Of a DNA stretch of 64,000 nucleotides, positions 44,345 to 56,796 are shown piece by piece. The notes beneath the pieces are model-generated. The model did no database searches. It worked only from the letters and a program-made list of their open reading frames with translations, and had not been told where the DNA came from. This stretch comes from Theristus sp. LFF4_11 (lineage: Eukaryota; Nematoda; Chromadorea; Monhysterida; Xyalidae). A program made the translations under genes and the position numbers. Location of the stretch: NCBI GenBank assembly GCA_030248135.1, contig JASANC010003464.1:183631-247630 (forward strand). The letters are read 5' to 3'. Position 1 is the stretch's first letter, and every line of letters begins with the position of its first letter.

Positions 44345-47300
44345 ATGCTCTCCGTTCATGCGTCCGATCAGCCGGGCACCAGCGCCTCCACGATGCCACA
44401 GGAGTCGCCGTCTGCCACCAAACGATCGCTGCTGGAGCAGAAACGGCTGCAGTGGGCGAAAGAGAAAGGTTGGCGGGTCTCTGTGAGAATGATTACAACG
44501 ACATGCACAACCGCCTCGACATTTGTGTGCCACATTAAAAATGGAGAAATATAATCAAGTTGGACAATAACTGACACTTTTTAATTTGGTCGGATTTTGT
44601 TGGGAAACAACTCTGGCTTGTTAGAAGAAACAGAACTTTTATGGATTGATAGCTCGGCTGGAGTAATTTTTTGAAGAGAGCCGTAGCGTGCTCTGCTCTA
44701 ACCGCTTTTTTGTGGAGTAAATAGACCCAAACAAATGCACGGTCAAACACGCCGCAATTTAATAAGCCTTCTGTATTTGAAAATTCAGTTTTTTAGGTAA
44801 GTGTCGTTGTGAGCTGAGTTCAATATGCCTAACTTCCATTATTTCTTTTGTGAACCAGTGTTGTATGGTATGTTTTTTTCTACGTTTTCAGCTGAGAAAC
44901 AAGAATGGAATCCGTTTGGTCGCCCGGGCGGCGGTGCCCCGTTAAGGCAGCACAAGGCTCGTGCGTCACCACAGCGCGCAGCACTCAACACTCACACAAT
45001 GCCCGTCATCACGCAACAGGTTGTTAGTCAAAAGTGCATGTGGATCTATTGTTCTTTGATCTAAGCTGTTTCTTGCTGATAGTTGCGTTATGATCTGATT
45101 TCCATTCAATGCAGCGCTGAGCTTGATGTTGCAAGTGTATGCCGGTGTAGTGGGATCTGGGGCGCACTCCGCTGAGTTGCTGAACTTTTTCATTTCCTCT
45201 TCTTTCTGCCACGGACTCAGACAATAAGCAGGACTGTGTCCAAACTGAAACTTTTGATCCAACTCAATTGGCATGGATTTTGCCATTTCGGACAGAAATT
45301 CACTGGGGCAACAGAAACCAGCCTGCAAAACAAGTAGAAAAACAAGACGTTCTGTTGCCGATTTGCAATTTTTTTGTGCATTCATTCAGCGGGGGTTATT
45401 TGTGCATGGCAAGTTGGCGCTGCGCTGTACACCCGGTCTGCCCGGGCACGTGTCTGCAGCTGTTGCGGTTTTCGAAATATGTTCTCGTTTTGAAAGCACT
45501 GTTTTCGTTTAGTGTGCTCGGTTTTTTATTCACATGGCTGCCTGCGTGCTTGGGCGAGTTTTTTCAGTCTGTTTTCATGAAGGTCGATGTTTGCGATGGT
45601 GCTGTGAATGGAATGAATGGAAATGAGCACTGCTGCAAGTGGTTGCTGCTGAGCAGGGGGTCACAACAAGAGACTACTAATCGCAAAAACAGTGCCGATT
45701 TTGATTTTTGGTATGTGGATTGTCGGTTGAAATTGTATCTGATAAATGTAGTGTTTAGGTGGTCAAGTATCATCAATAAGAACTTTTTAGTTCACAAAAT
45801 TTCCAGTTTGTTTTCAGGCGGAACGTTCACGCAAGACACCAATGCACGCGCGTTGTTACTTTGATCTCGAATAAAAAAAACATGACTATGTGCGTCAGGA
45901 ATGTTTTTTAATTTGTTAAACGTGGTCGGTGCTTGTTAGTTATGACGGCTGGTTTCTTTGGGCAACTTGAAAACATTTTCTGTTTGGTTGGAGGGGGGCA
46001 GCGCTTACAACAATTTTTGTAAGATTTTTCACTGATTTTTTCAACGGTTACACTGTGGCAGTGCTGCGAAAACAGGAGTAAACTGCGAAAATGGACTTCT
46101 CAAGTGGTTACTATGGTTGTGTTTTTGTGAATGAGTAATCCGGTGAGGTGGTACGCCAATTCACAAGCATTGTTTGTCTTGCCCCACACACCGGCGGCAG
46201 CTGCAACCAGTTCTGTGTTTTTTGTATTTTTTTATAAACTACATCAGCGCCTTGTTGCCCAGCGCAAGATCGCACACCAAACGACCGTGTGTGTTGTGTG
46301 TTTATTGGTGTGTCGCGTGCATTGTGATGAGTGACACAAATATTTGCTGTTTATATTCGTAACACTGGCGACGCTGCCCTGCACTCAGTGATTGATCCCT
46401 GCAATCGGTCCTGTATTCAATGTCAAAACTCTCAATCGTCCAATGGACTGCTTGCGGTGTTTTACCATATCTCGTCTTGGCTTGACTGATCGTCAAGGAA
46501 GATTGTTTAAACATGAATTAAAAATTGATAGCAGAAAGCAGTTTTTACCATAATTTTCATTAACGATCCCTGTGGGGAAAGATCGCGCCGAGACCAAGCC
46601 GCCGAACACTGTAGAAATTGTAATGCCTGATACACAGATCTGGCGTTTTCACATCCCACATTTCACATCATACAACAACATTTGCGACGGTATTATCTGG
46701 TCAGAAAATGTTGTTTGGTGAAATAATATTTTCGTATATTTATTTATCAATTGTACAATCTTTCACACAGCCATGTAGCTTAGCACCCAGCCGAGGCTCA
46801 CCTGCAATGCTCGTGGTGAAACTGGGGTGGCAGGCAATAAGACACTAGTGAACTTTGGAAACGCCACAGTCCCGTTGAAAATCTCGATGCAAATCTGTTC
46901 ATACTTAGTCACCTTATAATGTTCGCTCTCGATTATTCATTCAAGTTCAGATTTTAGTGATTGACAGTTGCCGTTAATATTGCGTGCTGAATGCAGTGAA
47001 CGCGCATTTTGCATTTGCGAGAATGTCCCGTGAATGTTGTGCATTTTACGCGTCGTTAAACGAGCTGGCAACTTTTATGTGTGTGGCCAATAGCGATTTC
47101 GCGTGTGTGTGTGTGTTTGTGTGTGTGAGTCACCCAAAGGACAGTCTTACTTTAATACAACTTTGTCTGACTTAAACGAACGGTTTATTGCAGATGGCGG
47201 AATGGTCAATTGCTGATGTCTTCTTGCAATCTCTCGGACTTCGGACATGATAAACATGTTCTGTGGCGGTTTTTGTGTTTATGTGCTCGTGAAACAGTTA

Positions 47301-50300
47301 TGCGTGTTGTGTTTATGTGACAGTGACAATCAACCTACGTTGCATCCACCATGCATCCTTGAATGCTAACGTATTTGCGTATTATTCACACGGCCACGGA
47401 TTGTAACGTTGAACATTTTCAGTTGTCGGCAAAGGGGTTGTTGGTTCGCTGCATTCTGAATTAGCAAGTGACATTCCATATTCTCAACGTAACATTTCCC
47501 GGATTTCATATGATGCTTTCAGCAACAAAAGTTCACTCAGTGCGGTACTGAAAAATGACACAACAACCATGAAAACGAAAAAACACCAGTGAAGACAGTT
47601 GCGTTCGCTCACACAGCGCACAAGCATTCCTGTGAACGCTGCGATTGTCAAATGCGTATTGTTTCAGGAAACCTCAATCAATTATTCATGAAGATTGAAG
47701 AGTACAGGTAATGGACTGTTTGCGCTCAGTGCAGCAGCAATCGACAGCTTTGTGAGCTGCTGGTTGTTATCGATCCGGAAAATGTCGTCGACAAAATGGA
47801 AGGCACGCTCGAAGTTGCACTTCTGTGAATCTTTCGGTTTGTTTGTCGACGACGAATGAAAATGAAAGCTCATTTCAAAGTTATGAATCACTAATTTCAA
47901 ACGTGGGTTGTCCGAACACGAATGCAATTCGTATTTCAACGAATTTTAGCACTCGCATTTTTTGTTTTCGTATGGTTACCGACCGGTGGAATTTTTAATG
48001 AGTAACGTAACGTTTAGAAATTATGCACATTTAGAATGAGAAGGAATGCACAGAAAAGTAAACACGTTGCGCTTTAGATTGTTGCTGATGGGTAAAAGTG
48101 CGGTATTATTTTCTGTGTCGCTTTTTCATTTTCTAATTTCTGCGCTGGAAATTTGCTATGAGGAAACATAATGAGCGGTGATTTTCTGGTCGGTTGCATT
48201 TTGCTTGCACGTGCATGCGAAGGGACGTGCAAAGTAAACTTTGTCTTGTTGCGCTTTGTTAACTTTGCCTTTCGCAACGACATTGACTCAACAACCGGCA
48301 CATCGTGTACACATCCACCACCAGCAATAAATCTTCACATCCATGGCATGCGCAATTGCGAATCGAAAATCAAATTGGTGTTTTTTTAATTTCATGGGAA
48401 TCACTCGCACGAAATGTGCATCTGAAACGAGTTGTTGATCATGTCGCGGCGATATTATCTCGTCAGTCACCTTGGAAATGACGGGCACACAGAACTTTCT
48501 GTCAGCAGCATGACTGCGCACGACCGCTGAGAACGGAAAAAAGTTTTCAAAACATTGTGATGCTGCATATTTTATTTTTTCTGAATTCCCACGTCACGAT
48601 CACGAGAAGGGGCGTGTGGTAAATCGGATCAATTTGCACCGCGTGATTTATGAAAGTATGTGTTGGTGTGCACCTGAATTATTTGTGCGTCTCTCTTATC
48701 TTATCAACGTTATCATCTGCATCGGTAATTCTGATGCGATTGCAACAACAACTGTGTTGGGGTGGGAGCACGGGCTTGACTGGTTACCACTATTCAATGT
48801 TGCATTTACATATTTGCAAGTTGGGTTGTCGTTCATTAGCACGGCAATATCGACGTGATGAGCAATGAAACAATGCTGTTTTACACAACAACTGGATTGG
48901 TATAAACAAGCATCAGAGTAGTGTCATGTAAAACTACAATTGCGATTTTTGCGACGATGTCGTAAACTTCGAAATGTGTGACAAAAAGGTGTTTGGAACG
49001 TTTTTTAGTTGTGTTGTTTGCAATCCGTGATATTTTTGGTATCATATGTAAACAGTAATCGGCTTGGCGGCACTCTGACAAAGTGCCGTGAAATTGTTTG
49101 AATATGAGCGTGTTTTCCGCTCGATTTACGCTTTTGGCGGGGCGACACGGTTTTGGTACTGTTTACGCAACTGAAGTTCTTATGGTACTGTGCTATAAAA
49201 TTTTGAAAAAATATAAAAAAGTTTTCTGATAACGCCAATGACATTACATGACGACATCACGTTGTATTTTGTTACTTCAGTGTGTGGTGTGTGTTCAACA
49301 TGCGAAAGGGGACTGCACTGCACTGTTGCTGATTTTGAAAACTGTCAAGAGGTGCAAGGAGTGATGATAAAAACGAAGGAAAAATGGTGAATTGGCATCA
49401 TGAAACAGTAATAAAATTCTAAAAGCGATCACTTTTTCAGTCGCCGTCTCTGCGTGGAATGAGTGGCGGTGCAGTGCACGTGCTGCATGGTGCGCCGGGC
49501 GCAACAGCACCGACATTGCTGATGCCGACTCAATGTCACCAACACGGTGAGCAGCGCCAGTCACCAGCTGCTGGCACCTATGAGCAACACCAACAAGCCA
49601 TGATCACCCCTGAGCATTTGGGCGTACGCTGGGGTTGGGTGCCTGTGCCAGCGAATGCGTCGCCACACCAGTTCACCATTGGACCTGACTCACTGCCGAT
49701 GCCACTCGCATTCCAGCAACCCAGCTTTATTGTGCGTTTCGATTTTTCATTTTGTACTCGTGTTTAGCAGTTTTTGATCATTGAGTCTTCTGTGCTGTCC
49801 GTATTCTTGCTGTTGTGCTTTCATTTTTCAAGTATTTCGGAGCAGAACCATACCGGTGGTTTCTTTGCATGCGTTTTGTTGCTAAGAAGCCGCGCAGTCA
49901 TTGTGTTATCAGACGTCTGTAGGGCCAAGTTGTTTGGGTATGTTCATTCACTATTGATCAAGTGAGTGTGCACGGTGGGCTTTATGAGAGTTTGGCCACA
50001 GCCAAAGCATAAAGGGGCATTCATGAAGCAGTTTTTGGTGGCCGTGTAGTTATGTTTCAACACAGCTGCGTGGATTCCGCTTAAGAGCAAAAACTTTAAT
50101 GTGGGCGGCGGCAGCTACGTAGCTATTTTAAGCTTGACTGTCGGGGTAAATTGGATATGTAACTTCAAAATACAAAGTTGCTAACAAAACAGAATTGTTC
50201 TTCACGCCGTGTAGGGAAATGCCAATTTTAGAAAGACAGAAAGACAAAAAAGTAACTTTTGCTTCAGGTATCGCCCGGTGTGAACGACGCTCATGCTCAA

Positions 50301-53300
50301 TATGCATCGTCAACCGCCAATGTGCCTTTGACCTACACTGAGCACTGGGCGTCTCAGTTGCCTGTATGGCAGCAACCCGATCAAAATGGTATCTTAGACA
50401 TCGTTCGTTTATCAATTTTGAATTCAGCAATTTTGAATTGGTGCGACAAGCATTAAACTAATCTCCCATCACTGCGTACAGTATGGCCGGTTAAACATGG
50501 CAGCTTTTTTCAGGGTGCAAGGAGCGCGCGAATTTTGAATGAAAGAAAAAAAGACGTTCAGAAACTGAATTGTTTGCCAAATTTGACGCGTATTTTTAAA
50601 CTAATGGATTATCCGCGCCATTCTATTCATTCTTTATCCCTTGTACACATGATTGGGAATTACGTTGGCTTTTTTGAAAAAGACAACTCCTAGTCTGCGG
50701 CTGATTCCGCCTTGATAAACTGCCTCATTTATTCGGCCATACTGTACGTGGATTGAGTCGCAGCACTAGCAACTAGCAATACGATCATGCTGTTCTATCA
50801 TGAATACGATCCTTCATGAACACGATCATCCATGAACACATGCTGTGCCAACTGCATTCATCAATCAGCATTCATCACGTTGCAGCAGTGTCGCGAGCAG
50901 CGAGCGAGTGCGTGCCCCGTCCGGCCGCTGCGGTCGCCCCAATCATGCAGCCATCGGGCAGCACCAACTTGATGGCACTGCCGAGTCCAACGACAAACGG
51001 ACATGTGCCAGCAGACGCCACTGAGTTTGCCGCAGCACAACACCAACAAACGAATGTGATGACGCAGTCGATGGGCGCGCTCAATGATTGTGCGTACCAC
51101 TGACGTTGTTTGGTTCGGTTGTTGCGCTGAATTTATTGTGAAAGGGAAACGGCTGGACAACCTCGGCATCGCAGCGCACACGGTCACCCGGGCACGGCAC
51201 GCTCATGCGCTGCCAGCACTCGGCACAGCAGAGCTCAACGTGCAAGCCCTCTTCATTGTTCTCTGTGTTTTTTTTCAGCCGGTCTAGCAGTGTTTGATGC
51301 GATGTCTTCCATTTCGTCGAAGGCTGGCAGCCGCCGTCGACGCACAATGGACGATGAAGATTGGGAGGAACGACACGCGAAGGCACTCGAGGCAAAGGTG
51401 CCCGCAACGCAGACATTGCATTTGCACCGTTTGTTGCATGCTTGCTGAGTGGCAACCACGGTTGGCAACGAAAATGGCAGCCGCGGAAATGAAACCCTTT
51501 TTCGAAAAAAGCGTTTTTTTCGGCTTTTTCTTGCAAAAATAAAAAAACCGGAATTTTCGGAAATTGAACAGTGATATTTACGCATCCACAATTACATTTT
51601 GCTAGTCAAAAAATAAACTGCGTCAAACTCAAATTAAACTGCGCTCTACCTAAAGACACTACTGCAACAGTATTTTTCTTATTGGTTCGGCGTACTAAAT
51701 TTCGGAAGCTGGATGCTGGGAAAAATTGGCAATAAAACAGTTTAAAAACGGAAATAAAAACTTTTTTTTGACAATATACAGGGTGGGCCAAAAAAAAAGG
51801 TTCCATTTTCAAACTGCTGTCACTGGCTGGTGTTTCAATATTATAAGCTGAAATTTTCAGCATTGCTAAAACATGTGATGCCATTTTACTGACAAAATTT
51901 TTGTCCAGTTTGGTCAAGTAGATTCAGTTTTACAACACAATGTTTAAAAATTCCCAAATTTTCAAAAAAAACGGATTTTTAACCAAGAATTTTACAACGA
52001 ATCATTGCTCATAGACATCCAAATCATCATCAAGGTTCTCGTCCGGCAGCGGCTGGATTGAATTTCACGGGAAACTGGCGACTCACTGCAGAAAAACTTA
52101 AAGATTGCTCCCACCAGATGGCACACCAGACCCGTTGTTCTGTTGTCCACTTAACCATGACGAAACTGCAGAAAAGTGAAACTGAAACACTGTTTTTATT
52201 CAAACCGCAAAAAAACTTTTCAAAAGAAACAAATTAACAGACAGAGCAACACACAAAACAAAAAGTCAACTGAACAATTTTTTCTGTCGCAGTCGCATGG
52301 CTGCTGACTCGAGTTTGTTGTGAAACATCAGAATTTCACTCGAGCTGCTCAAATGCAATTCAAGTGTGAGACCTTTCCACTCTGAGCGCATGATTTGAAC
52401 TATCAATACCCCGGGTATCCAAAAAGACCCATTTGTCACCTTCGCAACAGTTTCAAAATTGAATCACGCATCTTGATACTATTTTTTTCTTGCACTCATT
52501 TCAGTCAATTTGTTGATTTTTCGAGCTTTTTAGAAAATCTGCTACAGTGAGCGATAGGAATTATATATCGGAAAAAAATTTTTGTCAGTAAAATGGCATC
52601 ACATGTTTTATCAGTGCTGAAAATTTCAGCTCATAATATTGAAACACAAGCCAGTGACAGCAGTTTGAAAATGGAACCTTTTTTTGGCCCACCCTGTAGA
52701 AGCCGGTTTTTACCATGCCCCGCTGCAACAGCGTGCTGCTGCCCCCAATCTGTCGCATTCTCGTTTGTATTGTTTCTTTTTTGTATCAGCTGACTTTCGA
52801 CGAGCAAATGGAGGAAAAACGGCGGCTGGCTGCTGCGGAGGAGGAGCGCGAGCGGAGGGAAGAGCTGCAAGCGGAGCGTGAGAGGCAGGCACTGGAGCGC
52901 AGGGCAGAATGGGAGAATGCACGCGAGACGACACGCTGGAAACAGCTGCAGGTGCAACTTGCATCTCATTAGTCAGTGCACAGCGCGTGCTCAAGCGGGT
53001 CATGTCCGTTTTACAGGAGGTCGAGCAACGTCGCGAGCAAGCGATCATGGGTGCCTGGGAGAAGGCGAAGCAAGAGGCGGCCGAGCTGAAGAAGGCACGC
53101 ATATTCAAGCACGCTGCAAAACACGAACAGACGCAGCAAGCTACCAGGCCACGGTCACCAACAACAACGATGCCCAACGTTGTTCAGTCGTCGACGTCAT
53201 CGTTGAGTCCTGACACCGACATTGACACTGTGCAGACCCATGCTGACAAGAAGCAATTCATGCAGACACCGCTGATGAGGATGACCAGATCAAAGGTATC

Positions 53301-55731
53301 AGGTTTCGCTGTAAAATTCAATGCAAACGCCATCTCAACGTCACTTCATCCCCTCTCGTGCTCCTGTTTTGCGCTGAGCCCTGAGGTCAGTGTTTGACGT
53401 GACAGCAACATTTCGGTTGCGTTTTGCCGTTTCGTGCGCCGCACGCCATGCGCTGCTTGCACACAGGCGTATACTGCAAAGCGACATTGATTGCGTTGAT
53501 GTTGTGGTCATGTTGCCTTCGGCGGCACCCATCAGCTGGTGTGAGCGTGTTTCAGAGCGACCACCACTGCGACCAGCGGACGCCGTCTCATCTGGTGCAG
53601 TTGTCCTCTGAGCCTGCGCCTGTTGCGCCCGGCTCAGCATCGGCCGACGACCGCCCGATCAAACCGGCCACCGAAAGCCCGTTGGTGGTTTGGCAGAAGG
53701 CGTGCGCCACCGGTATGTGCGCAGCCCAAAATGCGCTGACAGCTGGTTGCTGATGTTGTCACACGACAAGTGATGTCAGTGCTGATGACGGTGGTGCAAA
53801 GCCGGCAACCTGCCATCAATTGCAGACCCCCAATTGCAACGACTCGCCTCGGTTCGATCGCGCCGCCGCAGTGCTCGCTCAACACCGCTGCGACTGGATC
53901 GGAGCGCGTCAGCGGCGCCCGGCCATCCAACGGGCGCAGCACGATCCAGCGAGCCGGCAGCTGCTGCAGCTCACGTCAACAAGTCATCCTCTGCGCCCAA
54001 GCCGCGAACGGCAGCCAACGACGAAGCAACGTCAGTGGACGCGAATGCAAACACGCCCACTGGTCGACCGCCACGGCCGCCGGCGAGAGCGCGCCAAACG
54101 AGCGCACTCGAACTGTTGAATGCGACTGCACAAAAGTGCGCCACTCGCTGCTGCTCTGTGTTTACTTGCACGCTGTGTGCTTTGGTTACTAATTGTGCAG
54201 CAGTGTTGATCGCACGTTTTCCCACTCAATCACCATTTTTGAGTGTATTTAGCATTCGTTTCATTAACAGCAGAGTGTTTCTGCAGAACGCCCGCGTCAT
54301 CAGCGGTGACACAGCGGAACAATGCAAGCACCGATGCAGGCAAACAATTGAATGCGTCGAAGAAGACGGAGCTGCACAATGCGGCTGATGCGTCGAATGC
54401 AGTGCTGAACAGGCGCAAACAGTCGCCGCACAGAACGACTGAGAAACAAACGGCTGCAAAACTGCTGAACTCTGACGCAGCAACGTCGGCCAACAAAACT
54501 CACAATCTGCCCGCACGCAAACGCTTACTCAACAGGTTGCAGTTGCAAATAACAACAATTCGTAAACATAATTCGGAGATAAGTTTTTCGTTTTTTTCAG
54601 ACGTACCTCAATGGAGCGACCAGTTGAGTCGCCAACATTGTATGAGCGATACACAGGCCCTGAGCAGCAGAACGGCGTTGACGTTGACATGGACGAGCAC
54701 AGACCGTTCAATGGGCAGACGCTCGATGGCGCTGTCTGTTTTTTTTCGTTTTTTCGCATTTTGATTTTTTTGTGGGTACATATTTTTAAAAGATTTTTTT
54801 TGTTTTGCAAATGCCCTCTTTTTTGTGGGTATTCATTTTTTGAAAAGATTTTTTTGTTTTGCTAATGCCGTCAGAACCCACTGGTGCAACCTCTGAAGAC
54901 GCGCACTCGCCGGCAGCGGCCGCAGGTGGTGCCGATCGACTTTGAGCAGCTCAGCAGGACGCCGTCGTCGTCTGCCGTCAGCGCGCCACCGTCCGGCTCA
55001 ATCTCACTGATGTCCTACTCTGGCAGTAGCAGTCCGGAGACGTTGGTCGCACACGACACACGCAGCAACGGTCACGTGAACAGCAGCACCACTGCCGTCA
55101 ACGGGCATCACTCGCCGATTGGCGCGTTGAAACTGTTGAGTCCACCAGGTGACAGTGAGGCGTCGTCTGCGTCGTCACGAATGCAACTGCTAAGGTCAGC
55201 ACGCAATGCAGCGGCCACAACAGGCACTGCGGCGCACAACGGCGAGCACAACAATGAGAACAACGAACAAGACGTGGACCTTGGTCGCAAGCAGCACGTG
55301 CACGACGACACGATCGTAGCAAGCCCCGCCAGTAGACGCGCGTTCGAGTCGTTCGGATTCAGGGTCAGTGTTTCCGATGTTGATGGTCGCTGTGCAGACG
55401 CTGTTCTTTGTTGGTAGCTTCTGTTCAGCTGGAAGCTTGTATTTTGTGGCATTTTAAGTTCAATGCATCCGCTACCTATACCTATAACAAATGCAAATTA
55501 CTCCTGTTGCTTGGTGTGAAATGAAGATTACTCATACTATGAATACGCTTGATTCAGCGTGGTCCAATGTATGCTTCGATGCGTGAAAGTCGTCAGAACT
55601 CGATGCGTCAAGCGAGCAATGAGCAAATTCTCGAGCGATTATCAGGCCTGCGGGCACAATTGAAGCTGAAACAACAGCAAATCGCTGCTGTGCCTTTGCG
55701 ACCGGCTGTATCACGTGATGCTGATCTGTGA
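44345..55731 (+). CDS. CSPP1/CCDC66-like centrosomal or ciliary coiled-coil protein
   Basis: Fourteen exons join with exact phase agreement to 979 residues: 44345-44468, 44892-45019, 49441-49731, 50268-50388, 50886-51089, 51279-51397, 52790-52951, 53017-53295, 53556-53712, 53826-54135, 54287-54535, 54601-54733, 54875-55363, 55558-55731. Residues 28-55 read KRSLLEQKRLQWAKEK then EWNPFGRPGGGAP, a module typical of the CSPP1/CCDC66 group. Residues about 340-430 form a charged coiled coil (LTFDEQMEEKRRLAAAEEER, then RREQAIMGAWEKAKQEAAEL). The rest is Ser/Ala/Gln-rich and probably disordered. The C-terminus has EQILERLSGLRAQLKLKQQQ. Human relatives associate with microtubules, centrosomes and cilia (family knowledge). 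The ATG directly follows TTGCAG, so trans-splicing or a 5' UTR intron is likely. Exact orthology is uncertain. Confidence 0.82.
45066..45325 (-). CDS. Possible antisense exon inside CSPP1-like intron 2
   Basis: After a strong acceptor CTACTTGTTTTGCAG on the minus strand, a frame reads AGFCCPSEFLSEMAKSMPIE, LDQKFQFGHSPAYCLSPWQK, EEEMKKFSNSAECAPDPTTP and onward. It looks protein-like, but I recognise no family and see no donor before the frame runs into the antisense of exon 2. A second frame at about 46500-46380 (SLTISQAKTRYGKTPQAVHW and onward) is similar in character. They could belong to another nested gene downstream of the HUS1-like one. Confidence 0.28.
47682..49045 (-). CDS. HUS1-like 9-1-1 clamp subunit, nested antisense
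   Basis: Three minus-strand segments align in order with HUS1, the PCNA-fold subunit of the RAD9-RAD1-HUS1 damage clamp. Segment 1 (49045-48895) has FEVYDIVAKIAIVVLHDTTL, where HUS1 has its first helix and strand. Segment 2 (48526-48322) has RKFCVPVISKVTDE...HFVRVIPMKLKK...DVKIY, matching HUS1 blocks with KVIPRKL and DVSIY. Segment 3 (about 47937-47682) has LKLVIHNFEMSFHF...FERAFHFVDDIF...AALSANSPLPVLFNLHE, matching the C-terminal domain up to HFDLLHE. The frame then stops where vertebrate HUS1 continues about 12 residues. The acceptor of segment 3 and parts of the N-terminal domain are unresolved. The gene lies wholly in CSPP1-like intron 2. Without a search, family assignment rests on order and spacing of motifs. 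Confidence 0.5.
50479..50744. mobile_element. CAGTATGGCCG MITE in a CSPP1-like intron
   Basis: CAGTATGGCCG and CGGCCATACTG are inverted ends, with TA at both flanks (50477-50478, 50745-50746). The interior has GGCAGCTTTTTTCAGGGTGC and CAACTCCTAGTCTGC, shared with 2312-2530. At 266 bp it is non-autonomous. TA duplication and CAGT start indicate a Tc1/mariner/pogo-type origin. Confidence 0.85.
51779..52696 (-). mobile_element. Mariner-like element with about 120-bp inverted ends
   Basis: CAGGGTGGGCCAAAAAAAAG and its inverse bound 918 bp, with TA at 51777-51778 and 52697-52698. Inverted similarity extends about 120 bp inward (to TTTTACTGACAAAATTTTTG). On the minus strand a 42-codon remnant (52158-52030) encodes a helix-turn-helix start. 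It lies in the CSPP1-like intron between exons 6 and 7. Confidence 0.87.
52030..52158 (-). pseudogene. Transposase N-terminal HTH remnant
   Basis: The frame begins MVKWTTEQRVWCAIWWEQSL then SFSAVSRQFPVKFNPAAAG and stops. The W-T-x-E-Q-R...A-V-x-R-x-F pattern resembles the first DNA-binding helix-turn-helix of mariner-type transposases. It has no catalytic DDE region. It sits in the centre of the 51779-52696 element in the expected orientation. Confidence 0.55.
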
Positions 55732-56796
55732 CGTTCAATTAATCAAAATGTGAACCAATTGTGACATGGGTGTTTCATTCGCAAATTACGCTTTTATGCA
55801 CTCCGCATTTCGGGTTCGGGAGAGAAGTTTTTTTTAGAATCTATGCTTTGGTTTTTTTAAAATGTTGTTCAGTTGTGCAGTGCATTTATGCAGTATTTTT
55901 TTATTATTTCTTTATTATTTCTAAGCCTAAACAGTGGTTGTGTTGCATATAGTTCACGAGGTTAGTTTTACTCACGTTTCACCACTTATTCTTATTGCAT
56001 TCATGAAACTTGCTGATACATGTTAAGCTTATTTTTGATGTAAGCACCAAAGCATAGCATATTTTCCATTAGGATTGTGTCAAACATGCATTATCTTTGT
56101 GAGCACAGTTGAAATTCTCTCTGACTGTTTACTGTAGATTGAAATTGTTGTGATTTTCTATTTCCATTGAAACATCGTTCGGTAGTAGTTGTACTGCTGT
56201 TATGTGTTTCTTGACTGTTGTTTCCAAACTAGCATTTTTGAACATTCTTCGGTGTCTACCACTAAAATTTTGTGCCACCGCCAGGTTGCTGCGGTAACTG
56301 TTGACAGTATTTTATGGTAGTTTCAAACGGTTTGAAAATGATTTTGAAAATGAATTCCTTTTTTTACTTTTGCAAAAGTGTTATACATTTCATCTAGTAT
56401 CCTCGTACCACAGAATACTATTATATATGATACCAAGATAGCTCTTCTGTTCATGTGTCCACGTTCTGCTATTGTATTTGACTCTGTTGTAAAACTGTAA
56501 ATATGTACACTTGCGGCGTGTCCATGTGATTTCAATTGGCAAGACAAATGAAGCGTTAAGACAGTTTCACGAAGGATGTGAATTGCGAAGCATGCTGGTG
56601 CTAGTGCGCTTTCGTCGAGTCTTATTTGTGCTTGTGGGCGTGGTCAAAATGTCGATATCTCATGCATTTTCGATTATGCTTGTTTCATTTCCATCTTCTT
56701 CAGCTGTCACAAATTGGTTTTCTGACCAGTTCAAACCACGCAAAAAATAGTCTGTTTCGGTTCGTGTGTCCTTATTCACAAAGTTATGCCGTTGTG
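55732..56796. other. Intergenic spacer between same-strand genes
   Basis: The roughly 1.06-kb AT-rich stretch must hold the 3' UTR of the CSPP1-like gene and the promoter of the next gene. I see no exon, repeat or RNA gene in it. Confidence 0.5.

Noticed and set aside
45268..45864. 198-codon plus-strand frame in CSPP1-like intron 2
   Set aside because: It has hydrophobic and Cys/Phe-rich composition without family resemblance, and it overlaps a better-supported antisense frame with a strong acceptor.
47100..47135. GTGTGTGT tract as a regulatory element
   Set aside because: It is a short, ordinary microsatellite, also seen as CACACA near 170, with no associated motif.
52710..53177. 155-codon minus-strand frame
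   Set aside because: It is the antisense of CSPP1-like exons 7 and 8; the plus strand has the coiled-coil pattern and consistent splice phases.
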